Source: Alitta virens
Lineage: Eukaryota; Annelida; Polychaeta; Phyllodocida; Nereididae
Length of the DNA: 64,000 nucleotides
Reading direction: 5' to 3'
NCBI GenBank assembly: GCA_932294295.1
Contig: OW028586.1
Location: 8,647,701-8,711,700, forward strand
The notes beneath the pieces were generated by a model that saw only the letters and a program-made list of their open reading frames with translations, was not told the DNA's origin and made no database searches. Position 1 is the stretch's first letter. Each line of letters starts with the position of its first letter. A program made the translations under genes and the position numbers. Shown in pieces: positions 33,217 to 45,875 of this stretch.

Positions 33217-36097
33217 TCAGTGGCATTGTTGTATGTGTCTATTCAAGTGTGACTTTAGTCTGTAACACTTCCGACAATGGGGGCACTTATGAGGTTTTTC
33301 TCGGGTGTGTGTTAACATGTGCTCATTCAAATGTTGCGTTCTCTGAAATGTCCTTCCGCAAGTCAGACACTCTATATTTTTTGCTTTCTTGCTGGGCGGA
33401 CTGACCGTTTCTGTGCACTTTGAATTTGGTTCACTTTCGTTCAACTCTGGATGTTTTGTTGTCTCTGACCACCTTGCTGCTAAGTCTGCGTCACTGTTCA
33501 ATAGATCACTTGTTGACTTTTCACCATCAGCACAACCATTGCTCCCTATGCTGAGTCTGTCGCACTCTGGCATATGGTTGTCCAACAATACACTAGAAGG
33601 CGCTGTTGTGGTGTCAAAATGTTCAGACAATATACTCGATGTCGTAGTGATGCCACTGCAACTTGATGATGAAACCGTGTCTATTAAAGATTCTTCATCC
33701 TGGCAGTCTTCTGTGAGGTCAATATCGATGTCACCTGTTACCGAGGCAACAGAGAATGGCAGATGTAACAACTGGTGTTTGTCGAGATGCTCGGCGCTTG
33801 TGCATCCTATTCCACATTGGCTGAAATGCAAAATTACAGACTTCATCTATTACCAATACTAACATAAAACAAGATTATCATTCATTACAATTATTAAACC
33901 AGGTTATTTAGGCCAGGTTAATTGGAGATATGTATACACATAGTGGACAATTGTGTATTTAATAGCAGTGATAAACGCACCTGCATGTGTACTGTGATAA
34001 ATGCTGTCCTCTTTCTGATGAATGACTGCTAATTCCTCCAAGTGAATCCTCAAGATCAATACAGCCCAAGTCAGCCACGAGTTCATCATTGAAAGACATA
34101 TCCAGGACATTTTTATCTACAAATAGATTGATTTTTTTTTTTTTTTTTAAAGAATTGTATGCGAGTGAAAGACCACTAACAATTAAGACCACATAAATAT
34201 GAAACAATTTAAATGTTTACTAATGCTTTGTAACTCGCAATTAAGATCCGACCCACCACAAATATCTACGACTAGATAATCAGGGACCAAGGATAGTCTT
34301 AACAGTGAGATCTACACTCTACAGTCAATATCACATCAATTGCACTTAAAGAATTACTTAGGCATCACATATGCAAGCTTAATAAAGTGAAATTCGCAAG
34401 TTTAACCAAATTGAAACTCATGAAAAATGTTGAAAAAAAAAAAAAACAGGGACCAACAATTTCAACTACCTGGTGATATCAGATTGTCAAAATGTTCAAT
34501 TCCTGCAGATGATAGGTAATTTGGTGAAAGCTCTAACTTTCTCTGGTGCAACCAGCTTGACAAATCTTGTGGTTCTCGCTTGATGGACATTGCTGAATTT
34601 GCTGCAACATACAAGTGAGACAATATAACAAAATTTACATGAAAACAGAATCAATGCAATACAGCAACATTTATGATAATGAACACAAACTATCATTGAT
34701 AGGCTTTGGCTACAATGATTATGAAGTGTTAAAGCTTTTTGGAGTGCAAATACATATTTAAAAGACTTCCCTTTATAGATGAGCATTTTGCTATTAATTT
34801 CATTTATTTTTGTATTTTATGTTATTTCAACTCCTTTTCATCAGTTTTATCTATCTACATTTAAGGCTCAATATAAGAATTTTTTAATAATTGTATTGCT
34901 ACATAATCAATAAAAAATAACAATGAACTTCTCTTAAATTAGTGCAAATCAGGAATGGCTTTTCCAGATTGCGTAATATAACATAAGACTCGGAAGACTC
35001 ATATCAATTAAAACATAGATTTACTTGACTTATTCCAATCAAGTCGTTTTTTACATACTGTATGTTCTCTTTCTTCGCTGATGATGCCTTACGATGCTAA
35101 TATCAGCGTCGTTGGACAACCCTGGTTGTTTTTGTAATTCCTTCCTTGTAATTTCCTGGTCATCAAAGTTTAGATCAGATCCATCTTGGTCTTTCATAGT
35201 CACTATGTCACTGATAGTCAATGTGTCATTCAGTTCACTTAAATCAGTTTGGCTCGGTTCAGACATAGTTAAAAAGTGGTCTGATAGACCATTGTCTTTT
35301 GTTTTCACAGACTCGGCCAATTGCTCAGTATATTTGGATCCTTCACTGTTATTCAGCAACCTTGAAAAAAATATAATAAAAAATACAATTACCTATTCAG
35401 AAATTTTGCGCTATTTACTGCTTGATGTTTTGCAAATCAACATATGAAGCTACCATAAACAGAGCTTGAGCTGATCAGAATTTTTACAAAGTTTCGTAAA
35501 TATCACATGAAACAGACCCTTCCAAACCACAGTCATCCTCATCGCTTAAGTCCACTATATCCGGCTCTAGTGGTTTTTTCTTCAGCACATTTGGTAGCTC
35601 AGTTCCTGAAATGGTAAAACATGAATCGAAGCATGGAAACTATTGAGAAGTGCAGGGAAATTGAGTTTTTTAGAATGTGCCTTTTAATAATTAAAGCGAA
35701 GCTTCCAGCACCTTCACAATACAGAGCACATCAAACATTCGAAAATATACTCGTATATAAAAGAACATTGTCATAATGATTTCTGGTTTCATAGATAATT
35801 ATTGCGGAAAATTCTTTCAAGGTTATGTTCAACTGCTGAAAATTTTTAATGGCATCTTACAACCACAATAAATGTCTAATATTCAAAACCACACAAACCT
35901 TTCGTTTGCAAACTGTTATTGATGTGAATAACAAACACATCACTCTGGTTAACGGACACAGCAATTAATCCTTGAATGAGAATGTTATTGTCGACATGGG
36001 CATGCTCTGGCGACAACTGCTCAAGACAGACCTTGTGAACGTATTCAAGAATTTGCTCCTCGGCAACCTTGCTGGGTGACTCGTGAACGAGTTTCAT
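33217..36097 (-). CDS. C2H2 zinc-finger protein, 6 exons, 493 aa
   Basis: Minus-strand exons that keep frame throughout: 36097-35899 (ATG start; the exon's acceptor leaves 10 non-coding bases, so an earlier exon exists), 35605-35488, 35360-35059, 34592-34470, 34116-33981, 33820-33217. The total is 1482 bases including the stop. The first finger is created by splicing exons 5 and 6: YTCSQCGIGC joins to EHLDKHQLLH, which validates the junction. Two further fingers near the C-terminus are IECLTCGRTF...HLNEHMLTH and HKCPHCRKCY...HLNRHIQQCH. The middle is acidic and Ser/Thr-rich (DIVDLSDEDD, DIDIDLTEDCQDEES), with a basic stretch PPSKKAKN before finger 2 that could serve nuclear import. Probably a nuclear DNA-binding regulator; I do not recognise a named orthologue from the N-terminal MKLVHESPSK region. 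Confidence 0.85.
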
Positions 36098-36107
36098 GTC
36101 AAGGAAT

Positions 36108-37050
36108 CTGAAATTATCATAACTTCTATTTTAGATACATATCATATGTCATATGCTACCCAGCACTAAAAAAAAAACAATTTATAATACAAAGGGGGAA
36201 GGGGTGTTGTTCATTTAATTTACTATTTAGGAGTACACTGTAGTGTAGACTAAGTCTGTACAGCAACGCCACTTGACACACTTTATGCTATAGTATTTTC
36301 ACATATGACGTTTTACGGTGCACTAACAACAAATATATATATATGTGACGCCGCGCCTTTGCTGTTTTGTTTACTGGGCGATAATAAAAAAGAGCAGAAT
36401 TCAAGACTTCTCTTGCGAAAAAGAAGTTATTAAATTACATACATCGAATGCACCTTATCAAACAATGTGATTCTTCAATTTACAAATGAAATAGAAAAAG
36501 GGCGGCCTAATTTTACACAAACTTAAATACCAATATGAGACGCACGTCTAGGAGGCCGGTCGGTGTTAAAAGCAGACCATGCAGACCGCGCGGACCAGAG
36601 TCGGTCGCCGTAAAAGGCGGAATATGCGGTCCAAGCATGTAAAAAGGGCTAATGGTGGATTTTTCATTAGTTTTAGATGGCAAATAATTGTCTACATGTG
36701 TAGTTTATGGAAGAAAATTTTCAGATATCTCAATATTTAGTGGTCATATGTGGTATTTAAAAATTTAAGGTTTTTGCAGAAGCGACACAGGCACTTGTAA
36801 AACTATGCATTCGTTTCAATGGTAAATCTTCGTATACTCATCCAAAATTGCGAGCTGCTACAATAATTACTTTTTGTTCTTATTAATACATATTATGACA
36901 TAATTTAGAAATCATTTACTTAAACAAACATATGCTATCTGGCTCATATGGCAAGAAACTTGGGCTATAGTCAGTTGACAACAGCTCAGGCAAGCCCTGC
37001 AGGATTTTTCAAGACTTTATCAGTCCTGATCTTGTCACTGTGATTTGTTT
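36108..37050. other. Probable upstream region of the zinc-finger gene
   Basis: Contains a CpG-rich patch (36560-36625, GACCGCGCGGACC) and GTGACGCCGCGCC near 36345 in otherwise AT-rich DNA, candidates for a promoter or first non-coding exon. The exact site is not resolved. Confidence 0.35.
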
Positions 37051-37053
37051 TTT

Positions 37054-38350
37054 AACCCTCAGCGAACGTAGTTCGAAAAGGGTTTTTTGTTATCATCATT
37101 AATTGTCTGTCTGACGGGTGGACGGGCGGACAGGTGGGCGTAACACTTTCTTTTCCGGAGCAGAACTCTAGCACTAATGCACTTAACCAAAACGAAATTT
37201 GAATAAAGTATGAAAAAGTAATGCATATATAACTACTAAACATTTTTATGCAATTTAAGCTTCTGCAAAAAATCAATATGACGTCCTCCCACGTCACTCA
37301 ACTGAACTTGCAGCTTTGGAACTGTTTGACCATTTGATAACAAAAATGGATAACAATGAGGTACCCATAAACATCTATCTTGACCTGTCCAAGGCCTTTG
37401 ATACCTTAGATCATCAGATATAATACTGTTATACAAATTAAATTACTATGGTATACATGAGATTCACTGCAGTTGATGAAAGTATCTTTTAATGAAGTAA
37501 ATTCTGAAAGTAGAAACATAAGTATAGGTGCCACAATGATCTATTTTAGGGCCTCTATTTTTCATAATATATATGAATGCCATTATAAATTCCATGCTGA
37601 TGATACTACCATTATAATATCATTGTGCACATGAAACTTGAATAAGACCAGTAATACAGTAATATACACCAATATTTTAAATTTCATTGTCCAAAAAACA
37701 ATCAGGGTATTGACTATTAAGCAATAAAATAAATGCAGTTCTTGTATATTTATAATTTCTATTTATTCATATTTACCAAATTGTCTGAATATTACCATGT
37801 TAATATCCAAGTACATTTGCATCATAATAAGACAATTTATGTAAGACTCAGTGGACAAAAGAAAGACTTAATACGAGCCTTACTTTTTACAAAAATAAAG
37901 TTAGACTTTATCAGACTTTGTCATAACCCACGGGAACAATGTATTATTTCACACTTAACAGAATAAAAGGAACAAATGAAGAAATTCAAGAGTTAAAAAA
38001 AATAGGACATCATGGACTCTAATTAGCATTGTAGCCAAGTGGCAATTCTTTTGGTTCATCGCACACACATTGTATGAACACTGGAGAAATAATATTTTTC
38101 CAAATTTTGTAAAACATAGCCAAGATATGTCAGTGTGGCTATCACAAGGCACCACTAGGCCATATAGAGTGTTACTGTATAAAATTTCATGAAGGTAAGT
38201 GAATTAGTGTTAGAGTTCAGCTCTAGAAACCAAAGTGTGTGTTAGAGTTCTGCTCTGAAATGAAAGTGTAACGCCCGCCCTCCTGCCTGTCGGATGAACA
38301 CTTAGCAATTTTAATGCTGACTGTGTGCTATGTGGGATTCGCTGAGGGTT
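37054..38350. mobile_element. TIR element copy 1, AACCCTCAGCGAA ends, interrupted by a LINE fragment
   Basis: Ends AACCCTCAGCGAA and TTCGCTGAGGGTT are perfect inverted repeats. Both subterminal parts share GGAGCAGAACTCTA/AGAGTTCTGCTC and GCGGGCGTTAC-like blocks, and the interior matches copy 2 at 44925-45875. Extra sequence at about 37285-37640 is a reverse transcriptase fragment that is absent from copy 2. Confidence 0.75.
37295..37600 (+). pseudogene. Non-LTR reverse transcriptase fragment
   Basis: Reads STELAALELFDHLITKM, INIYLDLSKAFDTLDH, then after a frameshift LLYKLNYYGI, and further on a remnant of the ADD catalytic box (HADDTT at about 37598). These are the RT fingers and palm of a non-LTR element. 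Multiple stops and shifts make it dead. Confidence 0.75.
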
Positions 38351-38394
38351 TATCTGCAGTGCAGCTTATGTTTTTATTACCCAAAAGCACAACA

Positions 38395-39116
38395 ATAAAT
38401 ATATATGTATAAACTTTTATTGACAACTTCATATCAAAAAGATACATGTGTCAAGTAAAAACATCAAAGACAAAAAGTATGTACAATAGAAAAGGGTAAA
38501 GAAAGGTAAAATATCCTACACTTGGCTGTGTTCATCATAGAAAACCTATCAGGAACAATTTGGCAAATAGAAAGCAATGCAAGAATGATACAATATGAAG
38601 TTATAAATAAACTGAGTCATAAAACACACAAGCAGTGACATTCAGAGGACCACTCGTCGCCCAGGACCAGAGGTCAGTCTCTTATTCTATAATGTAAATT
38701 GGGAGTAGAAAAAGACAAAATTTATCTTTCATTTATTATCAGGGAAACTCTAGAGTCTTCATTGAGCAGCCCTGAATTCAGCAAGACATAAGTCTTTCCT
38801 CTCCTCTTATTACTCATTTTGCTTTTCAGACACTGTAGGTCATAACTGATTCCATGAATATAAATAACAGAAATCAACTAAATGATAAGATGTCAAGTAT
38901 ATATTAAAATGCACTAAATATACTGCTGCTAGGATGCACTTTGCTTCAGCCAATCAAAGTCAAGGGCGGGAACTTTTTCAGCCAATGAAATTGCGGTATT
39001 CTGTCGTAGCCACCTGATGGAAATACAGAGAACCTTCCATGAAAATACACAAAAGTGATTTTGGTAAACTAAGATTAAGGTTCTATACGCATGTCTTTTT
39101 AAAATGTTTTATAAGT
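38395..39116 (-). mobile_element. Non-LTR retrotransposon copy A, 3' end only
   Basis: Minus-strand copy whose 3' tail (TTGTCAATAAAAG then TATA repeats, at 38395-38430) matches the tails of copies B and C. At its upstream edge it still reads NPSLRTYKTF and RIEP, the same C-terminal protein segment as copy B (NPKLRTYKTFKNDIRIEPYL). The Harbinger copy begins immediately beyond, so the LINE was split or truncated there. A block shared with 19380 lies inside at 38507-38560. Confidence 0.65.
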
Positions 39117-40930
39117 TCTTAAGGAGGGGTTCTCACATAGCCGGTTTTCCCGGAGAAGCCGTATTGCACTCGTAGAATTATGTATTGCTCTCGCAAAATT
39201 GGGCATGTGTACTGCAACCGTGGTTATCGGGAGGTTGTCGAACAAGACTGTGAACACACTTACTCGATTCCTTGCAGTCATCCCCGAACCGAGAACAACC
39301 GCCAAAATCGACAGATGTTTTGCTCATGTTCAAAACATCCATAGAAAACTTGCGGGTGATTGTTTATAGTTAGCAACCGTAGTGAAGCCATCGTTGCCGT
39401 AGAGGCACTCGTGGCATACGCCAAGTTACAAGTGAGACACTCGTAGAAGCCGGCAGGTTAACCGTCGCAAACGTGGGTGTCAAGAACCCGGCGGGTAGGT
39501 ACCTTGGTGGCCTTGAAAAAGGCCATGTGTTTTTTTTGGAGTTTTCTTTTCTTTTTCTACTGGAACATCTACTGGAACAGGAAAAGGATATGGTGATTAC
39601 TTCTTCGGAAACATCTGAGTCATAAGGAAACATGAGTTCATCAGCTGGCTCATGTTGAGCAGAGTCAAACTGGCAGGAAGGTTGTCAATGGCAGACAGCA
39701 AAGATCCCACTGAAGGAGGGTTCAAGTAGGAAAAAACCAGGCACCACTGTAGAAGGTACAGCAGAGAAGACACCCAATGAAGATGAAGGCCCAGGTCCAG
39801 AAGACTGGTAGGTACCTGCAGGCTCGTGGCAACTGAAGAAGAAGCTCCTGCAGGTGGGGTTGTTTTGTAAAATCTTGCAGGCTTCTCAAATCATATCGTC
39901 TTGCCATGGGACACTTCCTTCCTTTGAGTTGACATATTCCACAGTCATTGTAATTTGGCACTCTGGGTAGCATAGTTCCCTCCGATCCTATGTGGTGGCA
40001 TTTCAGGAATTTCTCCAGCTTCCCGCCAAGCCCCAGGATTGACCTCATGGGTGACTTGATCTTCGTGGTCAAGCATGTTGTTCTGGGTTGCCGGATATCT
40101 GATTCTCATGAGGTTGTGGAGGCAGCAGCATGCAAGGACTAAAGATTCCACAGTCTTGGTTTTCTGTGGCATAGTAGTTAGCAGACACCTAAACCTTGAT
40201 TCCAGGATACCAAAGACATTCTCAACAATTCTTCTGGCTCTTGAGAGTCTGTAATTGTAGATCCTCTGCTGTTTGGTCATGTTGCGCAGAGTGGTTTCAT
40301 CAGCCAGGTTCTCAAAGGGAAGGCATCATCCCCAAGGATGAAGTATGGTACAGGTCTGTCACCACCAGCAATAGGTTCAGGTGGAGGTAATCCAATGGTC
40401 CCATCTTCTAGAGCTTCCCTCAGGGATGTAGCAGCAAAAACTCCTCCATTAGATCCAGGACCATTTGCTCCACAATCCACATAGATGAACTTGTAGTCTG
40501 CATCCGCAAAAGCCACGAGTACAATGGAATGGAAGTCCTTGCAGTTATAGTAGAGTGAACCTCCTTTGGGAGGACACCTGATGGCCACATGCTTCTCATC
40601 TATGGCACCAATAAAATGAATGGGGAAAGTTCTATCTTGCCTCAAACAGCTGTGCAACTTCTCTCCACTCTTCTGGTGTTGTTGGACAGGAGATTACATC
40701 TTCTGCATACTCGGCTATGATGGCTTCACACACTTCAGGAATAATGTTGCTGATGGTGCTGTGAGTCACTCATAAATGTTCAGTTTTGATAATAGTGCTC
40801 TCATTATCATGGCCACGTTGCTTTTATTTGCTTACGGGGCTGACAAGAAGGGCAATATAGTTGGCCATTACAAGGTCGCCAAAGGCCTCCCCAGTCAGAT
40901 ATTTTTTTGTAACTTGTAAAAATAAAATAG
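39117..40930 (-). mobile_element. PIF/Harbinger DNA transposon, degenerate copy
   Basis: The left end AGGGGTTCTCACATAGCCGG, followed by a GC-richer region, lies next to a HARBI1-like transposase relic. The matching right terminal repeat was not found, so the 5' side is probably truncated or decayed. Confidence 0.65.
39945..40790 (-). pseudogene. HARBI1-like (DDE) transposase pseudogene
   Basis: Three frame blocks on the minus strand follow the Harbinger order: ISNIIPEVCEAIIAEY with TPEEWREVAQLFEAR; then GAIDEKHVAIRCPP, SLYYNCKDFHSIVL, YFILGDDAFPLRTWLMKP; then YNYRLSRARRIVENVFGIL and CCCLHNLMR. The catalytic triad is still visible (D in GAIDEKH, second D in GDDAF, E in RIVEN). Block 1 to 2 is broken by a TAG and a frameshift near 40635, and block 2 to 3 by a frameshift near 40285. 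No active transposase can be made. Confidence 0.85.
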
Positions 40931-41650
40931 ACTGCTGAAATGAATAAATAAAAGCAACAATCTGTAAGGATAAGCTAATTAAACTATTGAAAATTAACTT
41001 AGATCATTACAATCATAATAACGAAAAAGAAATCTATCATTTTGGTCAGTGCCTTAAACTGCATTAAATTAAAGGCTGACTTACTACACCAAGATTAAAT
41101 TGATAGGGAGCTAAGAAGCTATTCTTAGATTGGAGAGAGCGTTAATCCAAGGTCAAACGGTGGGATCTGCCCCCCCCCCCTAAAAAAACCATACACCTTG
41201 CAAGTTCATGATTTGTTACATAACTAATTGTATAGATCATTGACCGTGTTCCAGTTGCTGTCGTGGCGAATTTCATGTCGCCGAGTGTCCTATCTTTTAG
41301 CTTTGTTTTTATCACATTAAAATTATTTTTGGTACTCTCAAGAAACTAGAGCTATATTACAGTATACAACATGTATGTCTGGTCCGTTTCATAGTGTTGG
41401 GAAAGCAAATGCTGAAAAAAGTAAAAGTAGATAAATAGAGATGACCAAATATAATAACCAGAATCTAAAATGTATATCAAAAAATTTCCTATATGTGTAT
41501 ATAGGAAATTGAAGCGTTGTTTTGAACGCAGAATATAGGCCTAAACTGTCACAATTATAATGGTGCGTAAAATTTCATAACTTTGTCATTTGTCATCCAA
41601 TTTAAGGATGAATTACGCAATATTGCACATCGTGAATTTAAACAGAACAA
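40931..41650. other. Intergenic DNA, no gene seen
   Basis: AT-rich with a poly-C run near 41170. No open frame or repeat structure was supported. Confidence 0.5.
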
Positions 41651-44600
41651 TTTATATATATAGATTTTTATTGACAGCTAAATATCAAATTGATACATGT
41701 GTCAGCATGACAAGATAATAAATGGCAAAAAATTAAAAGATAATAGAAATACATGGATCAAATAGTTAAAATAATTAAATAAGTAGAGCTATATTATGAC
41801 TAATACTAATCAACACTACATAGTCTGTCTAAGAAATTCTAAAGCACCCCGAACTAAACAAATAATATTAATAATACTGTTAAAAAAAAAGCACCAACGA
41901 ATAGTTTTAGCACAACAATTCAGGTTCAATAACAATACTAAACACTAAGCATAAGATATATAGATATATATATACATGATGTACTGACTGTTATCAACAT
42001 GGTAAACAATATGAAGTGATATACAATATGAGATGGGAGTGTTGACATACAATATGAAGTGACATACAATATGAAGTGACATACAATAGGAGATATTTAC
42101 AAATATACAAATGTAGAAATTCATACACACATGGAAGCAGTTTCGTCAATGTGCCACCAGCCACTCAATTCTAGGAGACATTAAATTACTATTTATATAA
42201 AACATTTATATTTTACTGTCTTTTTTTAATGCTACCTGTAGAAATTTACCAAGAGCAAAGTTAAGGTTAGTGTTCTTAGTTGTTAATATTTGTAAGAATT
42301 GTTCAGCTGGATCGAAAATAGTAAAGCCCTCGATGTATTTACAAGCAATTTGGATTAAGTTTAAGCGGATATCATTCCATTTTTTACACCTCATTAAACA
42401 ATGAAACACATCTTCTACTTGGTTCAGATTGCATTTTTCACAAATTCTTTCATCTGCAGGAACATAAGGACGTTTGTGTCTGCCTAATTCAATATTAAGG
42501 TTGTGTGAGCTTAGTCTAAAACATGCTATATTACAATAGACAGATTTGGGTAGGGTATAATTCAGATAGGGCTCTATTCGAATATCATTCTTGAAGGTTT
42601 TGTATGTTCTGAGTTTTGGGTTTAGCGTACTATCATTTATCTCAGTGAGCATCTTAGTATGAGCCTTTTCGAACAAGGATAAAATGTGCTTGTTTATGCT
42701 GGAATTGTCAGAATCTGTTTCTGGAGTTTCTGTGACTTTATAAAGTCTTGTAAGCCAGCAAGGAACACCTCTTAGATGTAACTTAGTCTGAATGTCATAA
42801 CAGCTACGCAAGAGCAAGGGGCATGTATTTGACCTTAGCCTGCCTAGAAATTTGATTGCTGAAGCATGTTGTCTGACTATCAGTGGAAATCTACCTGTAT
42901 CAGCCAGAACGGCAAGTGTTGAAGTTTGACACCTAACACTGAGCAGGTTTTTAAGGAAACAGACTTGTATTTTCTCGAGAGCATCAATTTGCTTCTCTCG
43001 GAACCATATTTCACTATTGTATTCAAGTATTGGTAATATATATGTGTCAAACATTTTGATACTCAATTTTGCTGGTAGATAGCCAACTGTAGACTTTGTC
43101 TTTTCTTTAAGAGCATACATCGTTTTTTGTGCTTGGGTTGTCAAATGCTCATACATTACTTTGTATGTTGCTAGAATTGCTAATTACATGACCCAAATAT
43201 TTGTATGAATTAACTATATCTAATTTATCATTTTCAATAATGAAATCATGATTATCTTGGGCTGTACATTTGCCAGATTTACGAAAGATCATAATTTTGC
43301 TCTTCTGAGAGTTAATTATTAGATGCCACTTTCTACAATAAGCTTCAAGATCTTTTAATCGAGTCTGCATTCCATCAGCACTTTCTGAAATTAGGACAAG
43401 ATCATCAGCATATAGTAGATGAGTGTATGTTGTCCCATATATTGTTACTCCACAGGTCTGGTCTAGGTATTCACACATGTCTGATAAATACAGATTAAAT
43501 AGCTTGGGACTGACTATCCCACCTTGGAGAACGCCATGGGTACTATCAATGTTTGTTCCTAATTCACCATGCCATCAAACTTTAGCACTAGACATGTCAA
43601 ACATACTTTGTATTATTTTTACAAGCTTTCCGCCACAGTCTTTTTTTTATCATTTTATAATACAGGAATGATCGGTTGACAAAATCAAAAACTTTTGAAA
43701 AGTCAATAAAAGTTATAAATAGGGTTTTACGAATTGATTTATGGTAATATGAATACATTATCACTAGTTCTACCCTTACTAAAACCAAATTGATTGGGAT
43801 CTACAATGTCTGTAGCTTCACTTTGGAAGACTAATCTCTTATTTAAAATGGCTTCAAATATTTTACCCATACATGCCATTAGAGTCAGTTTGTGATAGTT
43901 ATCAGGTTCACTATAACTACCTTTTTTATGCAGGGGTTGAATTATTCCCTCAGACCATTTGTTTGGGTAAACTCCCTTTTCCCAAATGTAGTTGAACAAT
44001 ACTGTAAGAGGCTGAAGTAAGTAGTCAGACAAATATTTGTAAAAATCATTACTAATTCCATCTATTCCAGGGGCCTTGCCCAGCTTAAGGCTTTTCAGTA
44101 CAGTCTGTACCTCACTCATTGTTATAGGGTGATCAGTCATGTAGGTACTAGGATTAGTGGGGCTGTTGTTAAAGTTTACCATGAACTCTTCTACATATTT
44201 GAGGAATTGCATATCAAATGTAGAAGTATACTCACTAGGTGGGGCTTGCACACTTGCAAAGTATTTTTCAAAACAGTCAAGAGATATATCACTGGCAATT
44301 GAGAAACTATTATTTTTATTTAATCTATCCCAGAATTTCCAGTAGTCACATGGGTTATTCATATCCAATTCACAGAGCTCATTTCTAATTTTATTTTGAA
44401 AGGTTCTTTTCTTTCTTTGAGTTGTGGCTTTATATGACTTTTTAAAGTGAATAATATTGCAGGAGGTTATCTTGCACATTTAGGTCATGAGTTTTAGCAT
44501 AGTGATTTGTTAAGTGCCTTAGGTTTTTGCATTCGTCATCATACCATTCATTTTTAGGAAACCTATCAGTTGCAGCCTTTTGATATTTTTTAGGGCAATT

Positions 44601-44800
44601 TTCAGTAATTGCTGTTTCTAGTAGAGCATATACATTTGCGACTACATCATTAACTCCATTGTCAGTAATTATGCTTTCTACAAACTTTTCATTCATTGCG
44701 GAGCATTGCTCCCCATTTATGGAGGATAAAAGACCAACCACAGCATCAGCATTAAAGAGATATCTATAAAACTTACTAGAGTTATATGACATGCTGGATT
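41651..44800 (-). mobile_element. Non-LTR retrotransposon copy B, 5'-truncated
   Basis: The 3' tail on the minus strand is CTGTCAATAAAAATC then TATATATA (41651-41680). The body 42206-44792 encodes RT and a C-terminal Cys-rich segment. No endonuclease domain is found upstream, so the copy is truncated at the 5' end near 44800. It directly precedes TIR element copy 2. Confidence 0.85.
42206..44792 (-). pseudogene. Non-LTR reverse transcriptase ORF, frameshifted
   Basis: Four overlapping frame blocks make one RT-containing protein: 44792-44442 (pre-RT), 44479-43739 (LKLGKAPGIDGISNDFYKYL, then LNKRL and NQFGFSKGRTSDN), 43788-43597 (FIDFSKVFDFVNRSF, catalytic Asp), 43478-43149 (LLYADDLVLIS catalytic box) and 43156-42206 (thumb to C-terminus with CEKCNLNQVEDVFHC and LMRC, a Cys/His cluster). 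Several frameshifts separate the blocks, so it is inactive. The clade is not assigned with certainty; RT motifs are of the LINE type. Confidence 0.88.
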
Positions 44801-44924
44801 TGATTGGTTAAACATGTTAGTTGAGACATCCCTGGCATTCAATTGTATCGATGTGATAAAGCTAGATGATCAGAATTTGTATTAAGTATTAATCACCCTA
44901 TATATATGATATTTTATTTATTTT

Positions 44925-45875
44925 AACCCTCAGCGAACAAAGTATGAAAAATGTTGTTATCATCAATGTCCGTCCAATGGGCGGATGGGCGGGCGTTACA
45001 CTTTTGTTTCCGGAACAGAACTCTAACACTAATGCACTTACCCTAACCAAGTTTTGTACAGTAATACTCTATAGAAGAACAATTAAATGGCAGGAAAAGG
45101 ACAGACATTACTTTTAATGCTCACTTTTCATATGAGGGAGATATTTGACATTATAATAACATGCACACATGCAAAATAAGACCACTAATATAATAATATA
45201 CACCAATATTTTTGATTTCATCGTCCAAAAAGCAATAAGGGTATTGGCTATTAAGCAATAAAATAAATACAGTTTTTGTGTATTAAAAGAAAGTTCATAA
45301 TTTCTATTCATTCATAATTACCAAATTGTTTGAATATTACAAAGTGGATGCTAATATCCAAGTATATTTGCATCAAAATAGGACAATGTAAGACTTAGTG
45401 GACAAAAGTAAGACTTAATACCGGCCTTAATTTTTACAAAAATAAAGTTAGACTTTTTTCAGACTTTTTTTATAACCCAAGGGAACACTGTTCTATTTCA
45501 CATATAGTAAACAAATGAAGAAATTCAAGTTAAAAAAAATAGGACATCTTGGATGATTAGCATTGCGTAACAGGCTATGTAGGCCAAGTGGCAATTGTTT
45601 TGGTTCATCGCACACACAATATTAACATTCAAGAAATAATCTTTTTCCAAATTTTGTAAAACATAGCCAAGATATTTCAGTGTGGCTATCACAGTGTTAC
45701 TATATAAGATGTCCTTATGGTAAGTGCATTAGTGTTGGAGTTCATTTCTAGAAACGCAAGTGTGTGTTAGAGTTCTGCTCTGGATATGAAAGTGTAACGT
45801 CCGCCCTCCTGCCTGTCGCACGAACACTTAACAATTTAATGATGGCTGTGTGCTAAATGGGATTCATTGAGGGTT
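44925..45875. mobile_element. TIR element copy 2, AACCCTCAGCGAA family
   Basis: Left end AACCCTCAGCGAA and right end TTCATTGAGGGTT, 951 bp. It aligns with copy 1 (37054-38350) along both subterminal parts and the interior (AATATACACCAATATTTT, AAGCAATAAAATAAAT), without the RT insert. No protein is encoded. Confidence 0.75.

Noticed and set aside
33389..33862. 157-codon + frame opposite the last zinc-finger exon
   Set aside because: Shadow of the real minus-strand coding exon, which has intact C2H2 motifs and correct splice phase.
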